From an uncultured Sphingomonas sp. (GTDB lineage Bacteria > Pseudomonadota > Alphaproteobacteria > Sphingomonadales > Sphingomonadaceae), in assembly GCF_913777625.1 (NCBI RefSeq), contig NZ_CAJYTI010000010.1, positions 239,095-303,094 on the forward strand: 64,000 nt of DNA. The letters are read 5' to 3'. Positions within the stretch are counted from its first letter, which is position 1. The number at the start of each line of letters is the position of its first letter. The translations under genes and the position numbers were made by a program. Under the pieces are notes generated by a model. That model made no database searches. It was given only the letters and a program-made list of their open reading frames with translations, and was not told the origin of the DNA. This document shows positions 50,599 to 63,526 of this stretch, in pieces.

Positions 50599-51674
50599 GC
50601 GTGGCGCCCGCCATTTCGATCGTGATGGCGACCTACAACGGCGCCGTGCTGCTCCCCGAGACGCTGGCGAGCCTGCAGGCACAGACCTGTCCCGACTGGG
50701 AGCTGGTCGCGGTCGACGACGGCTCGCAAGACGACACCGTGGCGGTGCTGCGGGGCGTGCGCGATCCCCGTATCCGGGTGATCGAAAGCGCCGTGAACGG
50801 CGGCCCGGTGGTGGCGCGCAACCGAGCCTTCGCCGAGGCGCGGGGCCGCTATATCGCCGGGCTCGATCAGGACGACCTCACCCTGCCCGATCGCTTCGCC
50901 CGGCAGCTGGCTTGGCTGGAGGCGAACCCCGGCACGGTGCTGGTAAGCACCGCGACCGACTGTCTGACCGACGGCAAGCTGCGTCCCGGCCAATGGCCGC
51001 GGCCGCTCACCGCAGGGCTGATCGACTGGCTGATGCTGGTGCAGAATCCGCTGGTCTGGTCCTCGGTGCTGTTCCGCGCCGATGCCGCCCGGAAGCTGGA
51101 GCCGTTCGAGCGGCCCGAATGCCGCTATGTCGAGGATTTCGATCTCTACCACCGCCTTCGCGCCTTCGGCCGGATCGAACAGATCGACACGGTGCTGACC
51201 CAGTATCGCATCCATGCCGGCGGCGCCTCGCAGCGGTTCAACGGCACGATGACCGCCCATGCCGAAGCGCTGCTCCGCGAACGCCATGCCGCGCTGCTGG
51301 GAGCGCATGCGCCGGACATCGCACCGCTGCTGGTCCGCTACGTGATGGCCAAGGCGCCGATCGGCGACCGGGCGGAGCTACGCCGCCTGTTCGAGGGAAT
51401 CGCGGTCCTGCGCGCCCATTTCGCGGCACAGGGGCGCGATGCGGAGACGCTGGCGCTGGTCGATCGCGAGATCTCGCGGCTGTGGTGGCGGCTGTGCCGG
51501 GCAGGGGTGCGCTCGGGGCGGTTGCCGCTGCGCCACGCGGTAGGCGTGCGACCGGCCGAAGCCGCGCTGACCCACGCGCCCGCCGCCGATCTGGTGGCGA
51601 GCAGCGTGATCGGCGCGGTGCGGGCCTTGCGGCGGGGCCCCCAGCGGGCGTCCGCCGGACTTCGCGAGGCCTAG
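50595..51674 (+). CDS. Family 2 glycosyltransferase
   Basis: The ATG at 50595 overlaps the fusion gene stop (ATGA), and the protein has 359 residues. The GT-A domain has ISIVMATYNGAVLLPETLASL, VDDGSQDDT, the acidic motif DQDD in IAGLDQDDLTLPDRF and VEDFDLYHRLRAFG. The C-terminal ~130 residues are helical. There is no transmembrane helix. It transfers an activated sugar, probably one carrying an amino group made by its neighbour, to an unknown acceptor (surface glycan, flagellin or small molecule). Family confident, substrate inferred from coupling. Confidence 0.92.
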   Translation: MSVAPAISIVMATYNGAVLLPETLASLQAQTCPDWELVAVDDGSQDDTVAVLRGVRDPRIRVIESAVNGGPVVARNRAFAEARGRYIAGLDQDDLTLPDRFARQLAWLEANPGTVLVSTATDCLTDGKLRPGQWPRPLTAGLIDWLMLVQNPLVWSSVLFRADAARKLEPFERPECRYVEDFDLYHRLRAFGRIEQIDTVLTQYRIHAGGASQRFNGTMTAHAEALLRERHAALLGAHAPDIAPLLVRYVMAKAPIGDRAELRRLFEGIAVLRAHFAAQGRDAETLALVDREISRLWWRLCRAGVRSGRLPLRHAVGVRPAEAALTHAPAADLVASSVIGAVRALRRGPQRASAGLREA

Positions 51675-51764
51675 CGCGGCTTCGCCACCGCCACCGCCTC
51701 CGCCGCTGCAGGCCGAGATCAGAATGCATAGGGCGCAAGCCATGCTCGGCTTCGGATTGTGCAA
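51675..51764 (-). pseudogene. Lipoprotein-like start, possibly a gene remnant
   Basis: On the minus strand an ATG near 51764 encodes MACALCILISACSG followed by a glycine run: a convincing lipobox (ISAC) and the poly-Gly linker common after it in secreted sphingomonad proteins. After about 30 codons the frame enters the antisense of the glycosyltransferase gene and loses any protein character, ending near 51378. It may be the stump of a truncated surface lipoprotein gene or a chance frame. Confidence 0.3.
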
Positions 51765-51968
51765 GGACCTGCCCGCAGTCTTGATCCTGCGGCGCTTCCA
51801 GCCACGGCGCGTTCACGATGCAGGGGACTGGTTGCCTCGTCAACTTGCGCCCGTTTTCCTGCGGTTGCGGCGCTTTCCGCATAGAGGCTCGGGGCGGGGC
51901 AGCCCGCCAGCTTGACAGGGCCCGATCGTCCCGCGACGGTACCCCCTCCGCCCAACGGATGCAGTCTC

Positions 51969-52745
51969 ATGGTTTTCAACACTTCCTGCGCGCGCCGGCC
52001 GCTGCTTCTGGCGATAGCGCTCAGCTTCATGCCGGCCGCCCATGCCGCGCCCCGGCCGCCGCTGGTGTTGGCGGCCGCCAGCCTGCAGGAATCGATGAAC
52101 GCCGCTGCCGACGCCTGGGGGCGGCTGGGCCATCCGCGCCCGGTGCTGTCGTTCGCCGCTTCCTCGGCGCTGGCCCGGCAGATCCAGTCGGGAGCGCCCG
52201 CGGACCTGTTCGTCTCTGCCGACGAACCATGGATGGACGCCGTGGAAAGGGCCGGCAAGCTCGCCCCCGGCACCTGCATCGCCTTCCTCGGCAACCGGCT
52301 GGTGCTGGCTGGCGCCGCCGCCGACCGCCGTACGATCGCGCTTGATCGCGCCGGGCCGCTGCTCGCGGCAATCGGCCAGGCGCGCCTTGCCATGGCCGAT
52401 CCCGATGCGGTGCCCGCCGGCCTTTACGGCAAGGCGGCGCTCCAGAAGATCGGCGCGTGGGACCGGCTCGCGCCCCAGATCGTGCGTGCCGAGAATGTGC
52501 GCGCGGCGCTGGCGCTGGTCGAACGCGGCGCGACGCCGTTCGGGATCGTCTATGCCACCGACGCGCGCGCCTCCGCCAAGGTACGCATAGCGGGCACCTT
52601 TCCTGCCGCCAGCCACCCGCCGATCCGCTATCCGGTGGCCCGGCTGAAGACCGCCGCCAGCCCCGATGCCGAGCCGTTCCGCCGCTTCCTGATCAGCGCG
52701 CGCGGCAAGGCGATCTTCGCGCGCTACGGCTTCACACCCCTGTGA
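51969..52745 (+). CDS. modA: Molybdate-binding periplasmic protein ModA
   Basis: The ATG at 51969 gives 258 residues with a signal peptide ending AAHAAP. The binding-protein signature LAAASLQESMNAAADAW, then LSFAASSALARQIQSGAPADLFVSADEPWMD and a later strand FGIVYATDA match ModA. It captures molybdate or tungstate and delivers it to ModBC. It precedes modB by 24 bases in a modABC transcript. An upstream frame from 51912 lacks signal character and is rejected. No ModE box was recognised. Confidence 0.92.
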   Translation: MVFNTSCARRPLLLAIALSFMPAAHAAPRPPLVLAAASLQESMNAAADAWGRLGHPRPVLSFAASSALARQIQSGAPADLFVSADEPWMDAVERAGKLAPGTCIAFLGNRLVLAGAAADRRTIALDRAGPLLAAIGQARLAMADPDAVPAGLYGKAALQKIGAWDRLAPQIVRAENVRAALALVERGATPFGIVYATDARASAKVRIAGTFPAASHPPIRYPVARLKTAASPDAEPFRRFLISARGKAIFARYGFTPL

Positions 52746-52769
52746 CACGGCGCCGGTGACGCTGCGCCC

Positions 52770-53459
52770 ATGCTGAGCGCCGAGGAATGGGGCATCGTGC
52801 TCCTGTCGCTGAAGGTCGGCGGGGTCGCGGTGCTGGCGGTGCTGCCGCTTGCCTTCGGCCTTGCCTGGCTGCTCGCTCGCGTGCGCTTTCGCGGCAAGCT
52901 GTTGCTCGATGCGCTGGTCCACCTGCCGCTCGTCGTCCCGCCGGTGGTGACCGGCTGGATGCTGTTGCTCGCCTTCGCCCCCGCCGGGCCGCTGGGTGGC
53001 CTGATCGAGCGCGGGCTCGGCACCACGGTACTCTTTCGCTGGAGCGGTGCGGCGATCGCCTCGGCGGTGATGGCGCTGCCGCTGATGGTCCGCGCGATCC
53101 GGCTGTCGCTGGAAACGGTGGACCGGCGGTTGGAACAGGCCGCGCGCAGCCTGGGGGCGGGGCCCTGGCGAACCTTCGCCACCGTCACCCTGCCGCTCGC
53201 CCTGCCGGGGGTGCTGGCCGGGCTGGTGCTCGGCTTTGCCCGCGCACTCGGCGAATTCGGCGCGACGATCACCTTCGTCTCCAACGTGCCGGGCGAAACC
53301 CAGACGCTGCCGCTCGCCATCTATTCGGCGTTGCAGGTGCCGGGCGGGGGGGGGCAGGTGCTGCGCCTTTCCGCGCTGTCGATCGCGATCGCCTTCATCG
53401 CGCTGCTGGGATCGGAACTGGTCGCGCGGCGCACCGGACGGGGCACCCATGTCCTTTGA
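52770..53459 (+). CDS. modB: Molybdate ABC transporter permease ModB
   Basis: The 229-residue protein has about five transmembrane helices. It shows LPLVVPPVVTGWMLLLAF, MALPLMVRAIRLSLETVDRRLEQAARSLGAGPWRTF and the EAA-loop-like GFARALGEFGATITF, characteristic of ModB. It forms the inner-membrane channel with ModC. It overlaps modC by 11 bases. Confidence 0.94.
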   Translation: MLSAEEWGIVLLSLKVGGVAVLAVLPLAFGLAWLLARVRFRGKLLLDALVHLPLVVPPVVTGWMLLLAFAPAGPLGGLIERGLGTTVLFRWSGAAIASAVMALPLMVRAIRLSLETVDRRLEQAARSLGAGPWRTFATVTLPLALPGVLAGLVLGFARALGEFGATITFVSNVPGETQTLPLAIYSALQVPGGGGQVLRLSALSIAIAFIALLGSELVARRTGRGTHVL

Positions 53460-54060
53460 CATCGACGTGGCCTGCACGCTGGGCGAGACCGCAATCGCCT
53501 GCCGGATCGAGCCCGGCGCGGGCGTGACGGTGCTGTTCGGCCCCTCGGGCGCGGGCAAGACCAGCATGCTCAACATGGTGGCCGGGCTGTTGCGGCCGGA
53601 CCGCGGCCATATCCGAGTGGGCGAGCGCACGCTGTTCGACGCTGCCCTGGCGCTGGATCTTGCGCCCGAGGCGCGGCGCGCGGGCTATGTGTTCCAGGAG
53701 CCGCGGCTGTTTCCGCACCTGCGGGTGCGCGCCAACCTGCTCTATGGCCGGCGCAAGGGCGGCGCGACGGATGTCGATGGCGTGATCGGCCTGCTCGGCA
53801 TCGCGCATCTGCTCGATCGCTGGCCGCGCACGCTCTCGGGCGGGGAAGCCAAGCGCGTGGCGATCGGCCGCGCACTGCTGGCCGACCCCGCCTTCCTGCT
53901 GCTCGACGAGCCGCTGGCCTCGCTCGATCGTGCGCGGCGCGAGGAGATACTGGGCTTGCTCGAACGCTTGCGTGACGAGCTGCGATTGCCGATCCTGCTC
54001 GTCACCCATGATCGCGAGGAGGCGGAGCGGCTGGGGGATCGCATCGTCGCCTTTGGATGA
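53449..54060 (+). CDS. modC: Molybdate transporter ATPase ModC (no regulatory C-terminal domain)
   Basis: The 203-residue ATPase has Walker A GPSGAGKTS, Q-loop VFQEPRLFPHL, signature LSGGEAKRVAIGRAL, Walker B FLLLDEPLASLD and switch His in VTHDREEA. Typical ModC proteins are about 350 residues with a C-terminal TOBE/Mop domain that binds molybdate and inhibits transport; here the protein ends just after the nucleotide-binding domain. Transport should work, but without trans-inhibition. The stop TGA lies 11 bases before the next start. Confidence 0.92.
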   Translation: MSFDIDVACTLGETAIACRIEPGAGVTVLFGPSGAGKTSMLNMVAGLLRPDRGHIRVGERTLFDAALALDLAPEARRAGYVFQEPRLFPHLRVRANLLYGRRKGGATDVDGVIGLLGIAHLLDRWPRTLSGGEAKRVAIGRALLADPAFLLLDEPLASLDRARREEILGLLERLRDELRLPILLVTHDREEAERLGDRIVAFG

Positions 54061-54070
54061 GGAAGTCGTG

Positions 54071-55090
54071 ATGTCGGGAAGGCGGAGCCGCCGTGCGATC
54101 CTCAGCGGTGCTGCCGGCCTGGCCGCCGCCGCCCTCCTGCCCCAGGCGCGGGGCGCGCCGGCGGCGCGGTCGCGGGTGATCCTGGACAATGACTATTCGG
54201 GGGACCCGGACGGCCTGTTCCAGCTCGCGCACCATCTGCTCTCGCCCTCGGTCACGATCCCGCTGATCGTCGGATCGCATATCCACCCGAACGACTTCAT
54301 GGATCGCTCGACGGTGCAGGCCGAACACGCCGCGACGGTTGCGGGCACACTGGCGGGCCTGCTGGGCGTGACGCCGCCGCCGATCCTTGCGGGCCGCAAT
54401 ACAGCGCCGGCCCCGGGCGCACCGCCCCAGGCAACCCCGGCGGTGACTCGGATCATCGCGGAAGCGCGGCGTACCGATACCAGGCCGCTCTATTACTGCG
54501 CCGGGGCCGGGCTGACCGACCTTGCCGAAGCGCTGCGCATCGCGCCGGAGATCGGACGGCGGATCACGCTCGTCTGGATCGGCGGGATGGAGTGGGGGGA
54601 TCTGCTGCCCGGCGTGCCGCCGCGCACCGACCCCGAATATAATCTCACCATCGACAGCGCCGCGGTGGAGACGGTGTTCAACGCGAGCGACGTCACGATC
54701 TGGCAGGTGCCGCGCAACGTCTATCGGCAGCTGACCATCGGCATGGCGGAACTGGAGGCCGCGCTGGCCGGGGCAGGGCGCGCGGGCGCCTTCCTGCTCG
54801 ATGCGCTGCAGGCGGTGCGGGGGCGCTTCCCGGACGGGCTCGGCGAGACCTATATCCTGGGGGACAGCCCGCTGGTGACGCTCACCGCGCTGCAGACGCC
54901 CTACGAACCGGACAGCGCCTCGAGCGACTATGTGGTGCGGCCGACGCCGAAGCTCGGGCCGGATGGCCGCTACCTCGCCGATCCCCGGGGCCGGCCGATG
55001 CGGGTCTACCGCGCGATCGACACGCGGCTGACCTTCACCGACCTGTTCGCCAAGCTGCGCGCGGCGGCGCGCCAGGGCGCTGCCGCCTAG
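54071..55090 (+). CDS. Secreted nucleoside hydrolase (Tat-type signal)
   Basis: The ATG at 54071 (GGAAG five bases upstream; GTG 54068 possible) gives 339 residues. The signal RRSRRAILSGAAGLAAAALL has a twin-arginine character. The mature enzyme is of the inosine-uridine hydrolase type: VILDNDYSGDPDGLFQLAHHLL for the Asp cluster (the second Asp pair is altered to DxxxDPD), a middle LYYCAGAGLTDLAEAL and TLVWIGGMEW. It would split ribosides in the periplasm. It follows modC by 11 bases on the same strand but has no obvious molybdenum link. The stop shares CTAG with a convergent gene. Confidence 0.82.
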   Translation: MSGRRSRRAILSGAAGLAAAALLPQARGAPAARSRVILDNDYSGDPDGLFQLAHHLLSPSVTIPLIVGSHIHPNDFMDRSTVQAEHAATVAGTLAGLLGVTPPPILAGRNTAPAPGAPPQATPAVTRIIAEARRTDTRPLYYCAGAGLTDLAEALRIAPEIGRRITLVWIGGMEWGDLLPGVPPRTDPEYNLTIDSAAVETVFNASDVTIWQVPRNVYRQLTIGMAELEAALAGAGRAGAFLLDALQAVRGRFPDGLGETYILGDSPLVTLTALQTPYEPDSASSDYVVRPTPKLGPDGRYLADPRGRPMRVYRAIDTRLTFTDLFAKLRAAARQGAAA

Positions 55091-56955
55091 ACCCAGGCCC
55101 CTTCTTCCTCGACGTCCACGACTGGCGCGGGTGCCGGCGCGCGCCCAGCCGCCCGGCGCTGCGCGGTCGGTGCGGCCGGGCGGGGATCGCCCGGCTGAGT
55201 GCGGAAACGGCCTGCGCGTTCGGCGAGGTCGGCGACTTCTCCCATCAGGTTGCGCGCGGCTGCGGAAGTTTCCTCCACCATCGCCGCATTCTGCTGGGTC
55301 GACTGGTCCATCGTCCGGATCGTTTCGTTGAGGCGCGAGATCGCCGCCGACTGGACGCGGTTGTCCTCCGCCACCTGCGCGAGCAACTGGTGGACCGACT
55401 GGGCATTTTCGGAGATGGAGTCGAAGGCGCCGTCGACATCCTCGACCGCGGAGACCGCGGCGCCGATCTCCACCTGGGTGACGGTCAGCTGGTCGCGGGC
55501 GCGGCCCGCTTCCTCCTCCGCCCGCATCGCCAGTGCCGAGACGAGGTCGGCGACGACCGCGAAGCCGCGTCCCGCTTCGCCGGCGCGGCCGGCCTCCACC
55601 GCGGCGTTCATCGCCAGCACGCGGGTCTGGAAGGCAATCTTGTCGAGGCCCTCGATCACCGTGTCGATGCCCTTGGCGCTTTCGGACACCCGGCTCATCG
55701 CACCCACGGCGTTGCTCACCCGGCTGCGGCCGGCGGTCACCGCCTCCATCGTCTGGTTGGCGCGCGCAACCGTGCCGGCGGCGGCTTCGACCGAGGTCTT
55801 CAGGCGGCCGTCGATTTCACCCACCACATGCGTGGTCGTCTCCAGGCTGGCGGCATTGGCCTCGGTACGCCGCGCCAGGTCTTCGGAGGCGACGGCGATC
55901 TCGCTCGATCCCTGGCGCAGATTGGTGGCGCCGCTGTGGACCGAGCCGATCAGGCCGCGCAGGCTGTCGATCGCCGCGTTGAAGTCGCGCTTCAGCCGGT
56001 CGAACGGTCCGGTCAGCTCGGCCTCGATGGTGGTGGTGAGGTCCCCCTCGGCAAGTCGCTGCAGGCCGCTGCCGACCGTGAGAACAATCGTGTCGGTCAG
56101 CGCATTCTTCTGGGCCTCGGCAGCGGCGACATGGCCGTTGAACTTGTCGATCGCGCGGGCCAGATCGCCGAGTTCGTCGTCTCGATGGGCCTCCGGCACG
56201 GCGGCACTCGCGCCCGGTTCGAGCGCTTGCACGGCCTCGGCGAGATGGGCGAGCGGCGCCACCAACGTGTTGCGGACCTTGCGCGCGAGGAACAGCGCGC
56301 CGGCAACGGCGAGGGCGAGGGTGGCAGTGAGCAGGGCGATGGTGATGCTGCCCAGCATCGCCCCGTTGCGCGCCATCCGCTCCGAATAGCCCTCAATCGC
56401 ATCCGACGCCTTGCTCATCGATTCCTCGAGCGCCGAGAATCGCGTCATGAAATCGGGCAGTTTTTGCTTGGCTTCTGCCGGGGCGGATCCCGCCAGGTCG
56501 ACGATCTGGCGTGCCGCCGCAGCATAGCTGGTCATCGGGGTGGTGATCGTCGCGGTGGCAGCCTGGACGCGCGCGTCGCCGCGGAAGGCGGCATCCTCGG
56601 CGATGCTCTTGCGCAACATGTCGAGATGCTCGGTCAGATCCTTGCGCGCATCCTCCAGCTTCAGGTGCATCGAGGGGTCGGCCGAGGCCAGGGCGCCGAG
56701 CACGTCGCTGCGCACGGCATCGTGCATCATGTCGGCCTCCATGTGGTTGCGCAGCAGCGCCGCGCCCGCCGCCTGGTGCTCCAGTGCGGAGGAAAGCTGC
56801 CAGGCGGAGACGATGCCGGTTCCGCCGCAAGTGGCGAAAAGACCGATCATCACGTGCGTTAGCTTACGACTTGCAGAGGAAATTGACGACAAGCTGGCTC
56901 TCCTAGCCTTTACCGTCCCCCACACCATCAACCGATCCAAAGAAATTATAGACAA
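55087..56955 (-). CDS. Methyl-accepting chemotaxis protein
   Basis: The 622-residue receptor has transmembrane helices near 35-55 and 195-220, a helical periplasmic sensor with EHQAAGAALLRNH, a HAMP segment (VAPLAHLAEAVQALEPG) and a methyl-accepting domain. The hairpin tip reads IAFQTRVLAMNAAVEAGRAG. The C-terminus is GAWV without the CheR-binding pentapeptide seen in the other receptor. It is the same subfamily as 2880-4760, with an identical core and a different sensor. The start may instead be the ATG at 56928 (MVWGTVKA). Confidence 0.92.
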   Translation of the reverse strand: MSIISLDRLMVWGTVKARRASLSSISSASRKLTHVMIGLFATCGGTGIVSAWQLSSALEHQAAGAALLRNHMEADMMHDAVRSDVLGALASADPSMHLKLEDARKDLTEHLDMLRKSIAEDAAFRGDARVQAATATITTPMTSYAAAARQIVDLAGSAPAEAKQKLPDFMTRFSALEESMSKASDAIEGYSERMARNGAMLGSITIALLTATLALAVAGALFLARKVRNTLVAPLAHLAEAVQALEPGASAAVPEAHRDDELGDLARAIDKFNGHVAAAEAQKNALTDTIVLTVGSGLQRLAEGDLTTTIEAELTGPFDRLKRDFNAAIDSLRGLIGSVHSGATNLRQGSSEIAVASEDLARRTEANAASLETTTHVVGEIDGRLKTSVEAAAGTVARANQTMEAVTAGRSRVSNAVGAMSRVSESAKGIDTVIEGLDKIAFQTRVLAMNAAVEAGRAGEAGRGFAVVADLVSALAMRAEEEAGRARDQLTVTQVEIGAAVSAVEDVDGAFDSISENAQSVHQLLAQVAEDNRVQSAAISRLNETIRTMDQSTQQNAAMVEETSAAARNLMGEVADLAERAGRFRTQPGDPRPAAPTAQRRAAGRAPAPAPVVDVEEEGAWV

Positions 56956-57017
56956 AATTCCGTTACCCGGAGTCCTTCACCTAAAAACTATCACGAGGGG
57001 TAGGAGGATGCTTTGCA

Positions 57018-58169
57018 ATGAAGCGATTTCTACTTGCAATAACGTTTGCACTTGTGGCGTCGCGTCCTGCACTCGCGCAGCCGGCCGCGAGCGTACATCT
57101 TGTGGAAAAGATCGATGTGCTGTCCGCCATCCGGGGCAGCGAGGACCGGCGCGTGCATGTTCTCGACAACCTCGATCTGCTCGGCGATGTCGATCTGGAT
57201 CGGTTGATCGGCTGGCATGGCGCGACCGCGCACGTGCACGTGATGAACAATCTCGGCACCTCGCCCAACGAGCGTATCGGCACCCTGCAGGGCATCGACA
57301 ATATCGAGGTACGCAGCCACCGGCTGCACCTGTTCGAGGCCTGGGTGCAGCAACGCCTCGGCGAACATGGCAGCGTGCGCGCCGGGCTCTATGACCTCAA
57401 CACCGAATTCTATGCCAACAGCGCGGCGGGGCTGTTGATCGCGCCGGCGTTCGGCGTCGGGTCCGAGCTCTCCGCCACGGGGGTGAATGGTCCCTCGATC
57501 TTCCCCTCGACGGCGGTCACCGTGCGGGTCGAGCGCCGGTTCGGCAAGAGCGGCTATGTCCGCGCAGCGCTGCTGAACGCCACTGCAGGATGCCCCGGCG
57601 AGCCGAACGGGGTCGACTTCGATTTCCGCAACGGGTTGCTGGCGATCGGCGAGATCGGCGTCGAACGTGCGGGCGCCAAGCTGGCGGTGGGCTATTGGCG
57701 CTATACCAAGGCACAGGAAGATTTCACCGAAACCGATGCCGACGGCGCGCCGCTGCGCCAGCGCGCCCATGGCGCGTATATCGTCGCCGAGTTGCGGGTG
57801 GCGGGTGCCGACGATCGCCGTGCCGTCACCCTGTTCGGCCGCGTCGGTGTGTCGGATGGCAAGACCACGCCCTATCAGGGTGGCGCGCAGGCCGGTGTTC
57901 TGGTCGAACGGGTGCTGGCCGACCGGCCGGATTCCGCGTTCTCCATCGCCGTCAATCACGGTGTGACGACCAAGGGATATCGGGCGATGCGGGCTGCGGA
58001 CGGGCTGCCGGTGGCGAAGGCGGAGACCGCCCTGGAACTCGCCTATTCGGACAAGGTCGCTCCCTGGCTGACGCTCAAGCCGGACCTTCAGTTCATTTTC
58101 GATCGCGGCGGAATCGACCGATCCCCGACGGTCGTGGTCGCGGCGCTTCGCACGACCTTTTCCTTCTGA
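57018..58169 (+). CDS. OprB-like carbohydrate porin
   Basis: The 383-residue protein has a signal peptide ending RPALAQ, and an N-terminal strand reading VLDNLDLLGDVDLDRLIGWHGATAHVHVMNNLG. This is the OprB pattern (LxNLDLxxxxDLEKL...). HRLHLFEAWVQQRLGEHGSVRAGLYDLNTEFYANSAAGLLI, GPSIFPSTAVTVRVER and the final ALRTTFSF follow. It is an outer-membrane, 16-strand-type sugar-selective channel. It is divergent from the chemoreceptor across about 60 bases, so the two may share a control region. Confidence 0.9.
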   Translation: MKRFLLAITFALVASRPALAQPAASVHLVEKIDVLSAIRGSEDRRVHVLDNLDLLGDVDLDRLIGWHGATAHVHVMNNLGTSPNERIGTLQGIDNIEVRSHRLHLFEAWVQQRLGEHGSVRAGLYDLNTEFYANSAAGLLIAPAFGVGSELSATGVNGPSIFPSTAVTVRVERRFGKSGYVRAALLNATAGCPGEPNGVDFDFRNGLLAIGEIGVERAGAKLAVGYWRYTKAQEDFTETDADGAPLRQRAHGAYIVAELRVAGADDRRAVTLFGRVGVSDGKTTPYQGGAQAGVLVERVLADRPDSAFSIAVNHGVTTKGYRAMRAADGLPVAKAETALELAYSDKVAPWLTLKPDLQFIFDRGGIDRSPTVVVAALRTTFSF

Positions 58170-58208
58170 ACCCCGCCGAGGAAGGGCCAGACCCTGACGC
58201 GCCGGCGG

Positions 58209-58970
58209 TTAGCCGGCCAGCGCTTCCTCGGGTTCGTAGAACCGCCACGTACCGGCGCCGTCTGCCTTCGCCGCGTCGAGCGCCGCTTCGGCCCGGCGGA
58301 GGAGGGTAGGGGCCGATACGCCGTCACGCTCCTGGAGCGCGAGCCCGATGCCTGCCCGCACCACGTGCCGGCCGCCCTGCGCCTCGATCGGCGCCTCGAT
58401 CGCCACGCAGATCCGCCGCGCGATCGCCTCGGCCGCGATGGCCCCATCCACTTCGGGCAGCAGCACGAGGAATCGATGTCCTTCGACGCGCGCGACGAGA
58501 TCGGTGACACGCACCGACGCCTCCAGCCGCCGCGCCACTACCTTGAGCAGGGCATCGGTCACCGCGCCACCGAGCCTGGAATTGATGGCGCCGAAATCAT
58601 CCAGTTCGAGCATCAGCACGGCAATTTGCGTGCCCGCAGCCAAGGGTTCGGCGAGCAGCAGCGCGAGATGTTCCTCGGCCGCTCGGCGATGGCCGAGTCC
58701 GGTGAGCGGATCGTGCTGGCCCAGAAATTCGGCACGTTCCTCGGCCGCGCGCTGACGCGCACGCACATTGTATCGGTGCAGGACGGACCAGCCCGCCACC
58801 AGCGGCAGACCCGCTGCGAGGATCAGCCATTCGCCGGGCTCGATCTGCTGCGGGTGGCGCGCGGCGCCATGCACAAGATCGAGCGCGTGCGCGGCATAGA
58901 GCCCGCCGGCAGCGAGCAATGCCGGCAGCCCGAGAGCGGGCAAATCGAACCGGGGAGGCCGTAGCGTCAT
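58209..58970 (-). CDS. GGDEF-like protein with degenerate active site
   Basis: The start at 58970 gives 253 residues; an ATG at 59027 would fall on the rpoC terminator and is unlikely. Two hydrophobic segments near 10-70 suggest a membrane anchor. A GGDEF-type domain (about 85-245) opens LGQHDPLTGLGHRRAAEEHL and has VLMLELDDFGAINSRLGG. At the catalytic loop RVEGHRFLVLLPE stands where RxGGDEF would be: both glycines and the acidic pair are lost. So it is probably not a c-di-GMP synthase and may be a binding or regulatory protein. Confidence 0.78.
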   Translation of the reverse strand: MTLRPPRFDLPALGLPALLAAGGLYAAHALDLVHGAARHPQQIEPGEWLILAAGLPLVAGWSVLHRYNVRARQRAAEERAEFLGQHDPLTGLGHRRAAEEHLALLLAEPLAAGTQIAVLMLELDDFGAINSRLGGAVTDALLKVVARRLEASVRVTDLVARVEGHRFLVLLPEVDGAIAAEAIARRICVAIEAPIEAQGGRHVVRAGIGLALQERDGVSAPTLLRRAEAALDAAKADGAGTWRFYEPEEALAG

Positions 58971-59028
58971 CCTCGTCTTATAGATCGCCCGCGTAACAAT
59001 GGTCGCGCGGTGCGGCGCGGGACGCATG

Positions 59029-59062
59029 AAAAAAGCCGCCGCCCGGGTTCCCGGACGGCGGC
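59029..59062 (-). terminator. Intrinsic terminator of rpoBC
   Basis: A GC stem GCCGCCGCCCGGG with CCCGGACGGCGGC has a two-base loop. On the minus strand it is followed by TTTTTT. It lies 49 bases after the rpoC stop. Confidence 0.92.
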
Positions 59063-59111
59063 TTCCTTCTTGTCACGCTCGGTCAGGCAGCGAGCCCCCG
59101 AACGGGGCGGA

Positions 59112-63395
<4,284 letters not shown>

Positions 63396-63410
63396 TTCTT
63401 CACTCCATCG

Positions 63411-63520
63411 CCCTCCCGCGTACGGGAGGGGCTAGGGGAGGGGATGTCCATTCGTCGTCGGTTGCGGAGCGGGCCTTTTCAGGCCCCACCCCAACCCCTC
63501 CCCCGAGGGGGAGGGGCTAG
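63411..63520. repeat. Palindromic intergenic repeat between rpoB and rpoC
   Basis: About 110 bases form an inverted repeat. One end, CCCTCCCGCGTACGGGAGGG, followed by GCTAGGGGAGGGG, is matched in reverse by CCCCACCCCAACCCCTCCCC and CGAGGGGGAGGGG. Each end folds locally. It resembles the widely scattered CCCTCCC...GGGAGGGG elements of sphingomonads and is a different variant from that at 23179. It has no coding capacity. Confidence 0.85.
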
Positions 63521-63526
63521 AGCAGA

